A stretch of 64,000 bases of DNA. Source: Gammaproteobacteria bacterium. GTDB lineage: Bacteria; Pseudomonadota; Gammaproteobacteria; JAUZRS01. The stretch's first letter is position 1. The number at the start of each line of letters is the position of its first letter. Shown piece after piece: positions 29,220 through 39,081 of the stretch. The stretch lies in NCBI GenBank assembly GCA_030949385.1, contig JAUZSP010000001.1, positions 62,001 to 126,000 on the forward strand. The letters run 5' to 3'. Below the pieces are notes generated by a model. That model ran no database searches and was not told the origin of the DNA. It saw nothing but the letters and a program-made list of their open reading frames with translations. The position numbers and the translations under genes are program-made.

Positions 29220-31142
29220 ATGTTACAGTCTTTTAGCGATGGTATAAAAAACTCAAAATGGTTGGCTTACGGAATCATCGGTTTGATTATTATTCCGTTT
29301 GCTTTTTTTGGTATCAGCTCCTATTTGAGCGGTGATGGCAGCAGCTATGTGGCCTTGGTCAACGGGGCTGAAATCTCTTCGCAGGCGTTGGATCGAGAGT
29401 ACGCTGAGCAGAAAAATCGGCTGCAAAAAGCCTTCGGTGGTAAATTGCCTGCCGGTATGGGCGATGGCGGGTTTTTGAAAGCGCAAGCCTTGGAAGCGTT
29501 GATCAACCGTGAACTGTTGCGCCAAGCTGCTGATGAAGAGGGTTATCGCATTGGCGATGACCTGTTGGCTAAGCAGATTCGCTCCGAGAAGGTGTTTCAA
29601 AAAGAAGGGCGCTTTGATAGCACCACCTATGAAGCACAATTACGCTCCATCGGTTACTCCTCAGCGCAGTTTGAAGCCTCGGTGCGCCGTGCAGCCGCTT
29701 TGGATCAAATCCGTCAAGGTTTGGTGGACAGCGCCTTTGTGCTGCCCAGTGAGCAGCAGCAGATCGAACTTTTGAAGCAGCAGCAGCGTGAAGTGGCCTC
29801 CATTGCGTTGCCGTTGGCCAATTATCGTCAAGAGACCACGGTCTCTGCGGCGGAAGTCGAAGCGTATTTCAAGGAAAACCAAGCTCGTTATCAGTACCTT
29901 GAAAAAGTCAAACTGGAGTATCTGGAGCTGGATGCCGAGGTGTTGTTGCCTGAGGTGGAGATTGAAGCGGACGAGCTGCAAGCCCTTTATGCTGAGCGTA
30001 AAGCGAGTTTGACCAACACTGAAGAGCGGGTTGCAGCCCATATTTTGTTGAAACTTTCTGCCGATGCTTCCGATGAGCAGATTGAAAAACGTCAGCAGGA
30101 GTTGTTGGCGATCAAGGCTCGTTTGGCAGCAGGTGAATCCTTTGCGGATGTTGCTAAAGCCGTTTCGGAAGACCTCGGTTCTGCCAAACAGGGCGGCGAT
30201 CTGGGCAGCGTTGCAAAAGGCATGATGGTTAAAGCCTTTGAAGAGGCGCTGTTTGCCCTGCAAGCGGGTGAGATCAGTGAGCCGGTGCAGAGCCAATTTG
30301 GCCTGCATCTGATTCAGCTTAAAGAGATTAAAGCGGAAAGCATTAAGCCGTTTGCCGAGGTTTCCGCTGAGTTGGAAGTGGAACTGAGACAGAAAAAGGT
30401 GGAAGAGTCGATCTTTTACGACCGCTCTGAACTGCTCGGTAATGAAAGTTACGAAAACGTTGACTCCCTCTCGCCAGCAGCAGAGGCCACTGGACTGAAG
30501 GTGCAGGTTTCTGACTGGATTGAACGTGGCAGTGTGAAAGGCATCGCCCAGTACCCACAAGTGCGCCAAGCCGCCTTTAGCGAAGAGGTATTGCAAGAGG
30601 GGCGCAACAGTGCCGTGTTGGAGTTGGCAGACAATCATCAGTTGGTGATTCGTTTGAAAGAGCATCAGCCTGCTCGGGTCAAACCCTTGGCTGAGGTCAG
30701 CGATGAGATCAAAACTGTGTTGCTGGATCGCAAAGCCCGTCTTGCGCAGCAAGCAGCGGCGGATAAGCTGTTAACGGCGCTGAAAGCTGGTGACTCTGTG
30801 CAAGCCTTGGTGGATGAGGCTAAATTGAACTACAACGAAGCAACGTGGGTCGGGCGCAATGAAACAGCGCAAGAACCCGCGTTGTTGAAGCAGTTGTTCA
30901 AAATGGCCAAACCGGCAGCAGGCAAACGCAATTTTGATCTGGTGCGCCTGCCTTCGGGGGATCAGACGGTGCTGATTCTGAGTGGGGTTAAAGCGGAGGA
31001 TAAGACGTCGGATGCGGATAAAAGTAAAACGGCTCCGGCGAACAATGATCGTCTGGCTCAATCCCGTGGTTTGGCAGAATACAGCGCGTGGCTTGAGGTG
31101 TTGAAGTCAAAAGCGGAGATCGTTCGTCGCGCTGATCTGTAA
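29220..31142 (+). CDS. ppiD: Periplasmic folding chaperone PpiD
   Basis: This 640-residue PpiD is anchored by one N-terminal membrane helix (WLAYGIIGLIIIPFAFFGIS, residues 14-33) and acts at the periplasmic exit of the Sec translocon. A SurA-like chaperone domain follows, with VNGAEISSQALDREY near residue 43. One parvulin domain at about 270-365 is marked by AAHILLKLS, GGDLGSVAKGMMVKAFEEAL and QFGLHLIQL. Parvulin domains of PpiD are often catalytically weak. The gene ends before a bidirectional terminator shared with fabI. Confidence 0.95.
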   Translation: MLQSFSDGIKNSKWLAYGIIGLIIIPFAFFGISSYLSGDGSSYVALVNGAEISSQALDREYAEQKNRLQKAFGGKLPAGMGDGGFLKAQALEALINRELLRQAADEEGYRIGDDLLAKQIRSEKVFQKEGRFDSTTYEAQLRSIGYSSAQFEASVRRAAALDQIRQGLVDSAFVLPSEQQQIELLKQQQREVASIALPLANYRQETTVSAAEVEAYFKENQARYQYLEKVKLEYLELDAEVLLPEVEIEADELQALYAERKASLTNTEERVAAHILLKLSADASDEQIEKRQQELLAIKARLAAGESFADVAKAVSEDLGSAKQGGDLGSVAKGMMVKAFEEALFALQAGEISEPVQSQFGLHLIQLKEIKAESIKPFAEVSAELEVELRQKKVEESIFYDRSELLGNESYENVDSLSPAAEATGLKVQVSDWIERGSVKGIAQYPQVRQAAFSEEVLQEGRNSAVLELADNHQLVIRLKEHQPARVKPLAEVSDEIKTVLLDRKARLAQQAAADKLLTALKAGDSVQALVDEAKLNYNEATWVGRNETAQEPALLKQLFKMAKPAAGKRNFDLVRLPSGDQTVLILSGVKAEDKTSDADKSKTAPANNDRLAQSRGLAEYSAWLEVLKSKAEIVRRADL

Positions 31143-31192
31143 CATGAGCTTTTAAGTTCCTCTGCTTCCGCGTGGGAAATAAACAGAGACAA

Positions 31193-31221
31193 AAAAGCCC
31201 GACCTAGGTCGGGCTTTTTTT
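31193..31221. terminator. Bidirectional terminator between ppiD and fabI
   Basis: AAAGCCCGACC pairs with GGTCGGGCTTT, with A and T runs on both sides, so it can end transcription from either convergent gene. Confidence 0.85.
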
Positions 31222-31243
31222 ATGCCGCTGACAAAATGATAAA

Positions 31244-32032
31244 TCAGATGTAAGGGTTGGGCATCGCCGAGATATTAAAGCCACCGTCCACGTACATCAC
31301 TTCACCGGTGACGCCACTGGCCAGATCTGAACAAAGAAAGGCGGCGGAATTGCCGATCTCATCAATGGTGACGTTGCGGCGCAGCGGAGAGCAATCGGCG
31401 GCGTAATCGAGCAATTTACGAAAATCACCGATGCCCGCAGCGGCCAAGGTGCGCACAGGCCCCGCCGAAATGGCGTTAACACGGATGCCTTTTGGGCCAA
31501 GAGAGTAGGCCAGATAGCGCATATTGGCTTCCAAGCTCGCCTTGGCAACGCCCATGACGTTGTAGTTGGGCATCGCCATTTCAGCGCCGATGAAGCTCAA
31601 AGCCAGCAGCGAACCGTTACGGCCTTCCATCATTTCACGCCCCGCTTTGGCCAGTGCGCCGAAGCTGTAGGAGCTGATGTCGTGTGCCAGCTTGAAGCCT
31701 TCACGATCGACCTGAGCGGTGTAATCACCTTCCAGTTGTTCCTTGGGGGCAAAGGCGACGGAATGGACAATGATGTCCAGACCATCCCAATGTTTACCCA
31801 GTTCGGTGAAGACCGCTTCGATCTGATCGTCACTGGCGACATCGCACGGCATGACGATCTCAGAATCGCAGTCGGCGGCGAATTGTGTCACGCGTTCTTT
31901 TAGACGCTCGTTTTGGTAGGTGAGCGCAATCTCAGCACCTTCACGATGCAGGGCTTGAGCAATACCCCAAGCAATGGATTTTTTACTGGCGACCCCAACG
32001 ATGAGAGCGCGTTTTCCTTGAAGGAAGCCCAT
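31244..32032 (-). CDS. fabI: Enoyl-[acyl-carrier-protein] reductase FabI
   Basis: This 262-residue NADH-dependent reductase performs the last step of fatty acid elongation. The start at 32032 ([20 protein letters not shown]) has a GGAG site. A longer frame upstream is not coding. The cofactor motif [27 protein letters not shown] and the Y-X6-K catalytic motif in [20 protein letters not shown] are present. It is convergent with ppiD and divergent from yejA. Confidence 0.96.
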   Translation of the reverse strand: MGFLQGKRALIVGVASKKSIAWGIAQALHREGAEIALTYQNERLKERVTQFAADCDSEIVMPCDVASDDQIEAVFTELGKHWDGLDIIVHSVAFAPKEQLEGDYTAQVDREGFKLAHDISSYSFGALAKAGREMMEGRNGSLLALSFIGAEMAMPNYNVMGVAKASLEANMRYLAYSLGPKGIRVNAISAGPVRTLAAAGIGDFRKLLDYAADCSPLRRNVTIDEIGNSAAFLCSDLASGVTGEVMYVDGGFNISAMPNPYI

Positions 32033-32129
32033 GAATAACTCCGGTTGTTTTTTTGTGTGCTGAATAATAGTCTGTATCGCGCGGTAAGATACCCTAGAAT
32101 TGTCTTTTTTTCTAGCAAAGGAATCGTTG

Positions 32130-33944
32130 ATGCTCAAAATTACTCCTCTGAGTCGGTTGTTTTTTGGCTCTGTTGCTCTTCTGCTCTCTCTGTTGCCTTC
32201 TCTGCTGCTGGCTCAAGCGTCGATGGGCTTGGGTTATAGCCCAAAATACGCCGCTGGATTTGATCATTTTGATTACAGTAATCCCAACGCGCCTCAAGGC
32301 GGTGAGTTGGTCTTGGCCGGTTTTGGTACCTTTGAGACCTTAAACCCTTATCTATTAAAAGGCCTTTCTGCTGAGGGTTTGAATGGTCTGGTGTTTGAGA
32401 CCTTGCTGGAAAAAAGCTTGGATGAGCCCTTTAGTATGTACGGCCTGTTGGCCGAAGACATTGAGCTGGCGGCTGATGGTCTGTCGGTGCAGTTTCGTCT
32501 CAATGCCGAAGCGCGTTTTTCCAATGGCGATCCGGTGACCAGTGCAGATGTGAAATTTTCCTTTGATACCTTGCGCAGCGATCAAGCGCATCCGCAATTT
32601 CGTATTTACTGGGCTGACATCAAGCACGCGGTGGTCTTGGATAAACGTAACATTCGTTTTGACTTCGCGCGTAAAAACCCAGAGCTGCATCTGATCTTGG
32701 GTGAGTTGCCGGTCTTTTCTCGCGCTTGGGTGGGGGATAAGGCGTTTGACAAGGTGGTGAGTAAAACCCCCATTGGCAGTGGCCCGTATCGAGTGGCTAA
32801 ATTTGAGACCGGCAAGTACATCCGTTATGAAAAGAACCCCGATTATTGGGCAAAAGAGTTGAACAGTCGGCGCGGTTTTTATAATTTTGATTCGGTGACG
32901 TTTAAATATTACAAAGACATGACCGTGGCGCTGGAGGCCTTCAAAGCCGGTGAGTTTGATTTTCAGCTGGAGAATCACTCCAAGCGTTGGGCGCGTGATT
33001 ATGATGGCAGTAAATTTAAGCAGGGTTTGATCAAAAAAGAGACGGTCTCGCACAGCAACAACGCCGGAATGCAGGGATTTGTGTTTAACAGTCGGCGTGA
33101 GGTGTTTCAAGATCGACGGGTGCGGCGTGCCTTGACTCTGGCCTTTGATTTTGATTGGTCGAATAAAAGCCTGTTTTACGGTCAATACGTGCGCTGTGAC
33201 AGCTATTTTAGCAACACCGAGTTGGCCGCCGATGCGGGTAAACCCGTTGGTGCGGAATTGGCGCTGTTAAATGAATTCCGTGATCAACTGCCTGTGGCGG
33301 TGTTTGCAGAAAAAAGCCGTCCACCTGTGAGCAGCAATCGTCGCCAGTTGCGTCACAATTTACGCCAAGCGAAAAAATTACTGACCGCTGCCGGTTGGCA
33401 GATCAAGCAGGGTCAGTTGGTGAATGCAAACGGCAAGGTGTTTGAATTTGAGTTTTTATTGGCGCAAAAAGGCTTTGAGCGCATTTTGGCTCCCTTTGCG
33501 AGCAACTTAAAAAAGTTGGGAATACAGATGAACTACCGCACCGTTGATACCTCGCTCTATCAACGCCGCGCCGACACCTTTGACTTTGACATGATGGTGG
33601 TCAGCTACGGTCAATCTCAATCGCCTGGTAATGAGCTGAAAGCCATGTTTCATTCTGATTCTGCGGATCAAAACGGTTCGCGTAACTACATGGGTTTGAA
33701 AGATCCGGTGGTGGATGCGTTGCTGGATAACATAATTTACGCCAAAAATCGCGCCGAGCTGAAAGTGGCGGCGCAAGCGTTGGATCGGGTTTTGATGCAG
33801 GGGGAATACCTGCTGCCCAATTGGTACATCGACACACACCGCATCGCCTATTGGAATAAATTTGCCTACCCAAAAACCTTACCACTCTATTTTTCAGCCA
33901 CCGATTGGATGCTGAAAACCTGGTGGTCTACCGAGAAGCCTTAA
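32130..33944 (+). CDS. yejA: Peptide ABC transporter substrate-binding protein (YejA type)
   Basis: This extracellular solute-binding protein (family 5) has a Sec signal peptide ([21 protein letters not shown]) after the ATG at 32130, chosen because AAAGGA precedes it. Features typical of the YejA branch are [40 protein letters not shown] and [19 protein letters not shown]. YejABEF imports oligopeptides and microcin C in enterics. yejB and yejE follow, but no yejF ATPase is in this locus, so the ATPase must be supplied from elsewhere. Confidence 0.9.
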   Translation: MLKITPLSRLFFGSVALLLSLLPSLLLAQASMGLGYSPKYAAGFDHFDYSNPNAPQGGELVLAGFGTFETLNPYLLKGLSAEGLNGLVFETLLEKSLDEPFSMYGLLAEDIELAADGLSVQFRLNAEARFSNGDPVTSADVKFSFDTLRSDQAHPQFRIYWADIKHAVVLDKRNIRFDFARKNPELHLILGELPVFSRAWVGDKAFDKVVSKTPIGSGPYRVAKFETGKYIRYEKNPDYWAKELNSRRGFYNFDSVTFKYYKDMTVALEAFKAGEFDFQLENHSKRWARDYDGSKFKQGLIKKETVSHSNNAGMQGFVFNSRREVFQDRRVRRALTLAFDFDWSNKSLFYGQYVRCDSYFSNTELAADAGKPVGAELALLNEFRDQLPVAVFAEKSRPPVSSNRRQLRHNLRQAKKLLTAAGWQIKQGQLVNANGKVFEFEFLLAQKGFERILAPFASNLKKLGIQMNYRTVDTSLYQRRADTFDFDMMVVSYGQSQSPGNELKAMFHSDSADQNGSRNYMGLKDPVVDALLDNIIYAKNRAELKVAAQALDRVLMQGEYLLPNWYIDTHRIAYWNKFAYPKTLPLYFSATDWMLKTWWSTEKP

Positions 33945-33945
33945 T

Positions 33946-34995
33946 GTGTTGACCTATATTTTAAAACGTCTGCTGCTGATGATTCCGACCCTGTTTGGTA
34001 TTATGTTGATCACCTTTTTGGTGACTCAGTTTGTCCCAGGAGGGCCGGTGGAACAGATGGTCAATCAGCTGTCCGGTAAAGGCGGGGTGGCGGAAGCCAG
34101 CTCTGGATCAGAGAGTCTTTATCGCGGTCAACAGGGGCTGGACCCTGAAATTATTGCCAAAATTCGCAGCCAATACGGCTTTGATAAACCGGCCTATGAA
34201 CGTTTTGTGATCATGATGGGCAACTACCTGCGTTTTGATTTTGGTGACAGTTATTTTCACCATAAATCGGTGATGGAGTTGGTGGTGGATAAATTGCCGG
34301 TCTCCATTAGCTTGGGGATTTGGACCTTTTTAATCACTTATTTGGTTTCGATTCCATTGGGGATTAAAAAAGCGATTCGAGACGGCTCGCGTTTTGATGC
34401 TTGGACGAGCACCTTGATTTTAATCGGCTACGCCATTCCGGGGTTTGTTTTGGGCATCACGTTGCTGGTTCTGCTGGGAGGGGGCAGTTTTTGGGATCTG
34501 TTCCCGCTGCGAGGCTTGGTCTCGGACAACTGGGATCAATTGCCGTGGTGGAGCCAAGTGACGGATTATCTATGGCATATGGTGTTGCCGATCACAGCCA
34601 TGTCCGTTGGCAGTTTGGCGGTGATGACCTTATTAACCAAAAACAGTTTTGTCGAAGAGATTCGCAAACAGTATGTGATCACCGCGCGCGCCAAGGGTTT
34701 ATCGGAAAATGCGGTGATGTATCGGCATGTGTTTCGTAACGCGATGATTCCGCTGGTGACGGGCTTTCCGGCAGCCTTTGTGGGTGCTTTTTTTACCGGC
34801 AGTCTGTTGATTGAGCAGATTTTTTCTCTGGATGGTTTGGGTCTGCTGGCCTATGAGTCGGTGTTGCAGCGCGATTATCCGGTGGTTTTGGGGACGTTGT
34901 ATATGTTCAGTATTTTGGCCTTGATTGCAAAACTGTTGTCGGATCTGAGTTACGTTTTGATTGATCCTCGGATTCAATTTGAGTCGGCTTCATGA
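33946..34995 (+). CDS. yejB: Peptide ABC transporter permease YejB
   Basis: This 349-residue inner-membrane permease of the DppB/OppB family begins with GTG (MLTYILKRLLLMIPTLFGIM). Six membrane helices are expected. The cytoplasmic EAA loop that docks the ATPase is ITARAKGLSENAVMYRHVFR near residue 245. It lies one base after yejA, and its stop overlaps yejE by four bases (ATGA). Confidence 0.93.
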   Translation: MLTYILKRLLLMIPTLFGIMLITFLVTQFVPGGPVEQMVNQLSGKGGVAEASSGSESLYRGQQGLDPEIIAKIRSQYGFDKPAYERFVIMMGNYLRFDFGDSYFHHKSVMELVVDKLPVSISLGIWTFLITYLVSIPLGIKKAIRDGSRFDAWTSTLILIGYAIPGFVLGITLLVLLGGGSFWDLFPLRGLVSDNWDQLPWWSQVTDYLWHMVLPITAMSVGSLAVMTLLTKNSFVEEIRKQYVITARAKGLSENAVMYRHVFRNAMIPLVTGFPAAFVGAFFTGSLLIEQIFSLDGLGLLAYESVLQRDYPVVLGTLYMFSILALIAKLLSDLSYVLIDPRIQFESAS

Positions 34996-36032
34996 GCGGC
35001 GTGAAGGCGGTGCAGGCACTTTCGCCAGCGGCGCGGGCGTGGCGGCGTTACAAAGCCAATCGACGCGGTTATTACAGCCTGTGGATTTTTTCGTTGCTGT
35101 TTGTTTTGAGCCTGTTTGCTGAGGTGTTGAGCAACGACAAACCGCTGCTGCTCAGTTATCAAGGTGAGCTGTATGTGCCGCTGTTGTTGAGTTACCCCGA
35201 GACCACTTTCGGCGGTGATTTTGAGACCGAAGCGGATTACAACGACCCGTTTATTCGCGAGCAGCTTGAGGGCGGTGAAAACTGGGCTATTTTTCCTCTG
35301 AATCAGTACAGTTACAACAGCATCAATTTTGAAACCGAGCACCCCAACCCTGCACCGCCTTCGGCGGATAATCTGTTGGGCACCGATGATCGGGGTCGGG
35401 ATGTGCTGGCGCGGTTGATTTACGGTTTTCGTATTTCGGTGCTGTTTGCCTTGGCGTTGACCGTGGTGGGGACGTTGATCGGTATTTTAGCCGGAGCGTT
35501 GCAAGGTTATTTAGGGGGGCGGTTTGATCTCTTTATGCAGCGTTTTATCGAGGTCTGGGGTTCGATGCCGGAGCTTTATTTGCTGATTATTTTCTCGTCT
35601 ATTTTCCAGCCGAGCATTTGGCTGCTGATTATTTTGCTGTCGCTGTTTGGCTGGATGGGGTTGGCGGATTACGTTCGTGCTGAATTTCTGCGCGGGCGTA
35701 ATATGGATTATGTGCGCGCCGCGCACGCGCTGGGGGTCGGAAATCGGCAGATTATGTGGCGGCATCTGTTGCCCAACAGCATGACCCCGGTGATTACCTT
35801 TCTGCCCTTTCGCATCAGCGGCTCTATTTTGGCGCTGACCAGCCTCGATTTTCTCGGTTTGGGCGTGCCGCCCTCAACACCAAGTTTGGGTGAATTGCTG
35901 TCACAGGGCAAAGAGAACATTGATGCGTGGTGGCTCTCCATGAGCACCTTTGGGGTGCTGGTGGGGACGTTGGTGTTGCTGATTTTTATTGGTGATGCGC
36001 TGCGTGAGGCGATGGATATTCGGCGGGGGTGA
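34992..36032 (+). CDS. yejE: Peptide ABC transporter permease YejE
   Basis: This 346-residue permease is the YejE partner of YejB. A basic N-terminus (RAWRRYKANRRGYYSLWIF) leads into the first helix. A long periplasmic segment containing DYNDPFIREQLE is a YejE hallmark. The motif LLGTDDRGRDVLARLIYGFR and the EAA loop VRAAHALGVGNRQIMWRHLL follow. It is the last gene of yejABE. Confidence 0.93.
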   Translation: MSGVKAVQALSPAARAWRRYKANRRGYYSLWIFSLLFVLSLFAEVLSNDKPLLLSYQGELYVPLLLSYPETTFGGDFETEADYNDPFIREQLEGGENWAIFPLNQYSYNSINFETEHPNPAPPSADNLLGTDDRGRDVLARLIYGFRISVLFALALTVVGTLIGILAGALQGYLGGRFDLFMQRFIEVWGSMPELYLLIIFSSIFQPSIWLLIILLSLFGWMGLADYVRAEFLRGRNMDYVRAAHALGVGNRQIMWRHLLPNSMTPVITFLPFRISGSILALTSLDFLGLGVPPSTPSLGELLSQGKENIDAWWLSMSTFGVLVGTLVLLIFIGDALREAMDIRRG

Positions 36033-36067
36033 GGTGTGTTTAAGATCAATCACAGAGGAGTTAGAAC

Positions 36068-36985
36068 ATGCAAGGCGAATTCAAACGAGTGACTTCCCAA
36101 TTTAGAAATTGGGTGACCGTCGATGGTGAGGCGGGAGCCAGTGGTGAGGGCGGTTTTAAAGCGGAAGCGGGGCGTTATCATCTGTACATCTCCCATGCTT
36201 GCCCGTGGGCACATCGGGCGTTGATTTTTCGTGCCTTGAAAGGCTTGGAAGAGGTGATTTCTCTCTCGGTGGTGCATCCGTTGATGCCTGTTGAGAGTTG
36301 GCGTTTTGGTGCTTATCCGGGTTCGACGGGGGATCATCTCTACGGGTTTGAGTATCTGCATCAGCTCTACGCCAAAGCCGGTGCCGATGCGGATCAACTG
36401 GTGACGGTGCCGGTGTTGTGGGACAAACAGCGCGAGACGATTGTAAACAACGAATCCTCTGAGATCATTCGCATGTTTAATTCGGCCTTTGATGCGTATG
36501 GTGAGGCTGATTTGGATTTTTATCCTGAAGCGTTGCGCGGGGAGATAGATGCTATTAATGCAGTGATTTATGAGCGGGTGAATAACGGCGTTTATCGTGC
36601 TGGTTTTGCCACCTCACAAACCGCCTATGAAACAGCCTTTGATCTGTTATTCCAGACTCTGGATGAGCTGGAGTTGCGCTTATCAACGGGGCGTTATTTG
36701 GTTGGTGAGCAGATCACAGAAGCGGATTGGCGCTTGTTTACCACACTGTTGCGCTTTGATTCGGTCTATTACGGCCATTTTAAGTGCAATAAAAAACAGC
36801 TACGGCAGTACCCTAATCTTTGGGCGTATACGCGAGAGTTGTATCAATACCCTGAGGTGGCGCAGACGGCGAACATGCAGCAGATTAAATACCATTATTA
36901 CGCCAGTCACCACAGCGTAAATCCGACCGGTATTGTGCCGAAAGGGCCAGAGTTGGATTTTCTTTTTCCGCATGGGAGAGATTAA
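36068..36985 (+). CDS. yqjG: Glutathionyl-hydroquinone reductase (xi-class GST, YqjG)
   Basis: This 305-residue xi-class glutathione transferase reduces glutathionyl-hydroquinones. The catalytic cysteine is in SHACPWAHRALIFRALKGL near residue 44. The family's NNESSEIIRMFNSAF near 145 and the C-terminal helical domain with EQITEADWRLFTTLLRFDSV are present. An AGGAG ribosome site precedes the ATG. It is downstream of yejE but probably unrelated to it. Confidence 0.93.
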   Translation: MQGEFKRVTSQFRNWVTVDGEAGASGEGGFKAEAGRYHLYISHACPWAHRALIFRALKGLEEVISLSVVHPLMPVESWRFGAYPGSTGDHLYGFEYLHQLYAKAGADADQLVTVPVLWDKQRETIVNNESSEIIRMFNSAFDAYGEADLDFYPEALRGEIDAINAVIYERVNNGVYRAGFATSQTAYETAFDLLFQTLDELELRLSTGRYLVGEQITEADWRLFTTLLRFDSVYYGHFKCNKKQLRQYPNLWAYTRELYQYPEVAQTANMQQIKYHYYASHHSVNPTGIVPKGPELDFLFPHGRD

Positions 36986-37022
36986 AAAACAGCTCTCGAA
37001 TGAGAGCCGAAGAGGAGAGTAA

Positions 37023-38864
37023 CTATTTTGAAACGATGATGCGTTCACCGCTGCTTAAATTGATCGCCACCAAGGCGTTGAGGTTGGCATCGGTGACCAA
37101 CGCCCGATCACGATAACTGTCCAGCGCAATGCCGACGGGATCGCTAAAGTCGGGGCCCGAGCTGGTGTGGTTGTCGGAGAGTACGCTGCGATCACCGCTC
37201 TTCAGATCAATGGCGATTAAGGCTTTGAGATACGCATCCACCACCAAAACTCGATTTTTGGCGGCATCTAGGGTGATGCCTTGCGGCAGTTTGAGATTGG
37301 GGCCGTTGCCGGTTTGCTGATCGGAAATCACGGTGCGTTCACCGCTCTCCAGATCAATGGAGATCAGAGCATCCAGATAAGAATCCACCATCAAGGCACG
37401 GTTGCCTGCGTTATCCATGACGATGTTGGCCGGTGAGCTGACATTGGGGCCACTGCCCATGCCACCTTCAAACAGCATCGTGCGGTCACCGGTTTCTAAA
37501 TCCACCGCCAGAAGCGCGTCTTGATACTCATCCACGATTAAAATACGCCGATTGTTTTTATCCAATACGGTGTTATTGGGGTTGATCATCGCCGGACCTG
37601 CTCCGATGACCTTGCCGCCGGAGAGAATGCGTCGTTCGCCGCTGAGCAGATTGATGCTCACGAGGGCGGAGAGGTTGCTGTCGATCACCAAGGCCAAACC
37701 GCTGTTGTGATTGAGGCTCAGATCAATGGGGGTCAGCAGTTGTGGGCCGCTGCCAATCTCGCTGCTGCTGAGGATCTGGCGTTGGCCGCTGCTCAGGTCG
37801 ATGGCCAACAACCCTTTTAGGAGTGAGTCCAGCACCAAAATACGGTCATTGGCGGGATCAAATACCACGCTTTCAGGAAAACCCATAATCGCATCGGTGT
37901 TGTTTGAGGTAGAGGAAACCCGCTGACGCAGACCGCTGTTGAGGTCGATGGCGATCAGCGCATCTTGGTAGGTGTCCACCACAAAGGCGCGTTGTTGATT
38001 GGCATCCAGCGCCAGCCCCACCGGCCAAGTGAGTACGGTGCTGCCTTCGCTCTGGTTGTCTGACAGAATGTGTCGATTGCCGCTCTCCAAATCAACGGCA
38101 AACAGGGCTTTTAGGTAGGAGTCGAGCACCAAGGCGCGGTTGTTGATCGGGTCAAGTACTACGCTGTCAGGCCAAGAGAACGGTGGTCCGTTGCCTCTTT
38201 GATTGCCAGAGAATCGTTGTCGCTGGCCGCTGTTGAGGTCAATGCTCATGACGCCTTTGGGATCGACGACCAAGAGCCGTTGGTGGACGGCATCCAGCAC
38301 CATGCTGTGGGTTTTATTCAGTGGCAGGGTTTTGCTGCTGGTGGAGAGAATTTTACGCAGGCCGGAGGCAAGGTTGATGCTGATGAGCAGGTCTTGGCCG
38401 CTGTCGATCAGCAGGGCGTGTTGTTGGCGCGCGTCTAAGGTGAGGCTGGCCGGTGAGCCGAGAAAGACCGCTTGGCGTTTGATCAGGCTTTTGGCCGCCG
38501 TGCGGTTGCGGTTGCCGTGGCTGTCGAGGGTCTCCACCACGATGCGGTTGTCGCCTTCTCGCAGAGGGATGATGGCGCTCCAGTGGGCGAATTGATCACT
38601 GCTTTGCGCTTGCACGCCGTTGACCCAAATGCCTTGTATGGGGTCGCTGTCGCGGGCGCTGCCACTGACCTGTAATTGCGGGCTGTTGGTTAGGGCGATG
38701 GCGGTGGGGAAGTGGATTTCGGCAAGGGGGGCGATGCCGTTGTCGTTGTTGGGTTGTGTCTCTACTTGTGGGTTGCTGTTGTTTTTATTTGCAACACAGG
38801 CGCTGAGCGTCATCACAAGCGTGAATATAAAATGTGCTTTTTTCACGCGCGTTATCCTCGTCAA
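37023..38864 (-). CDS. Lipoprotein with Ig-like domain and ten-repeat beta-propeller
   Basis: This 613-residue exported lipoprotein has a signal peptide ending in lipobox TLSAC (residues 19-23). A short linker leads to an Ig-like module at about 55-135 (LQVSGSARDSDPIQGIWVNG, EGDNRIVVETLD). Ten tandem repeats of about 49 residues then fill 140-613, with the pattern P..V.LD...NRALV.DS...AL.AIDL.SG.R.ILS. This is an NHL/YncE-type propeller arrangement. Ten repeats exceed the six to eight blades of a single propeller. Its function and partner are unknown. Confidence 0.75.
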   Translation of the reverse strand: MTRITRVKKAHFIFTLVMTLSACVANKNNSNPQVETQPNNDNGIAPLAEIHFPTAIALTNSPQLQVSGSARDSDPIQGIWVNGVQAQSSDQFAHWSAIIPLREGDNRIVVETLDSHGNRNRTAAKSLIKRQAVFLGSPASLTLDARQQHALLIDSGQDLLISINLASGLRKILSTSSKTLPLNKTHSMVLDAVHQRLLVVDPKGVMSIDLNSGQRQRFSGNQRGNGPPFSWPDSVVLDPINNRALVLDSYLKALFAVDLESGNRHILSDNQSEGSTVLTWPVGLALDANQQRAFVVDTYQDALIAIDLNSGLRQRVSSTSNNTDAIMGFPESVVFDPANDRILVLDSLLKGLLAIDLSSGQRQILSSSEIGSGPQLLTPIDLSLNHNSGLALVIDSNLSALVSINLLSGERRILSGGKVIGAGPAMINPNNTVLDKNNRRILIVDEYQDALLAVDLETGDRTMLFEGGMGSGPNVSSPANIVMDNAGNRALMVDSYLDALISIDLESGERTVISDQQTGNGPNLKLPQGITLDAAKNRVLVVDAYLKALIAIDLKSGDRSVLSDNHTSSGPDFSDPVGIALDSYRDRALVTDANLNALVAINLSSGERIIVSK

Positions 38865-39029
38865 ATGGGGAGTTCCTTTGAAGCGGCGGAGTATAAGAGC
38901 TGTTTTTTTGCCTGTAATGGTTTAGAAGATCGGCGGTTTTTTTTGCCTGATTGGCTGAAAAATGGGGAAGAAAAAGAAGATAGGCGGCGGCTTATGCAAG
39001 GAGGGTGTTGGCTCTTTTTTGTTTTTATT

Positions 39030-39056
39030 GGCGCATTGCCCTTTGGTTAATGCGCC
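39030..39056. repeat. REP-like hairpin
   Basis: GGCGCATT (39030-39037) pairs with AATGCGCC (39049-39056). Read on the minus strand it closely resembles the hairpin at 16111-16138, including the AGGGC loop sequence. Confidence 0.5.
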
Positions 39057-39081
39057 CTACGGTGGGGTGGTTTTAGGATTG

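Noticed and set aside
32033-32137. N-terminal extension of FabI
   Set aside because: FabI proteins begin MGFLQGK; the extra residues have no family support and would overlap the yejA leader.
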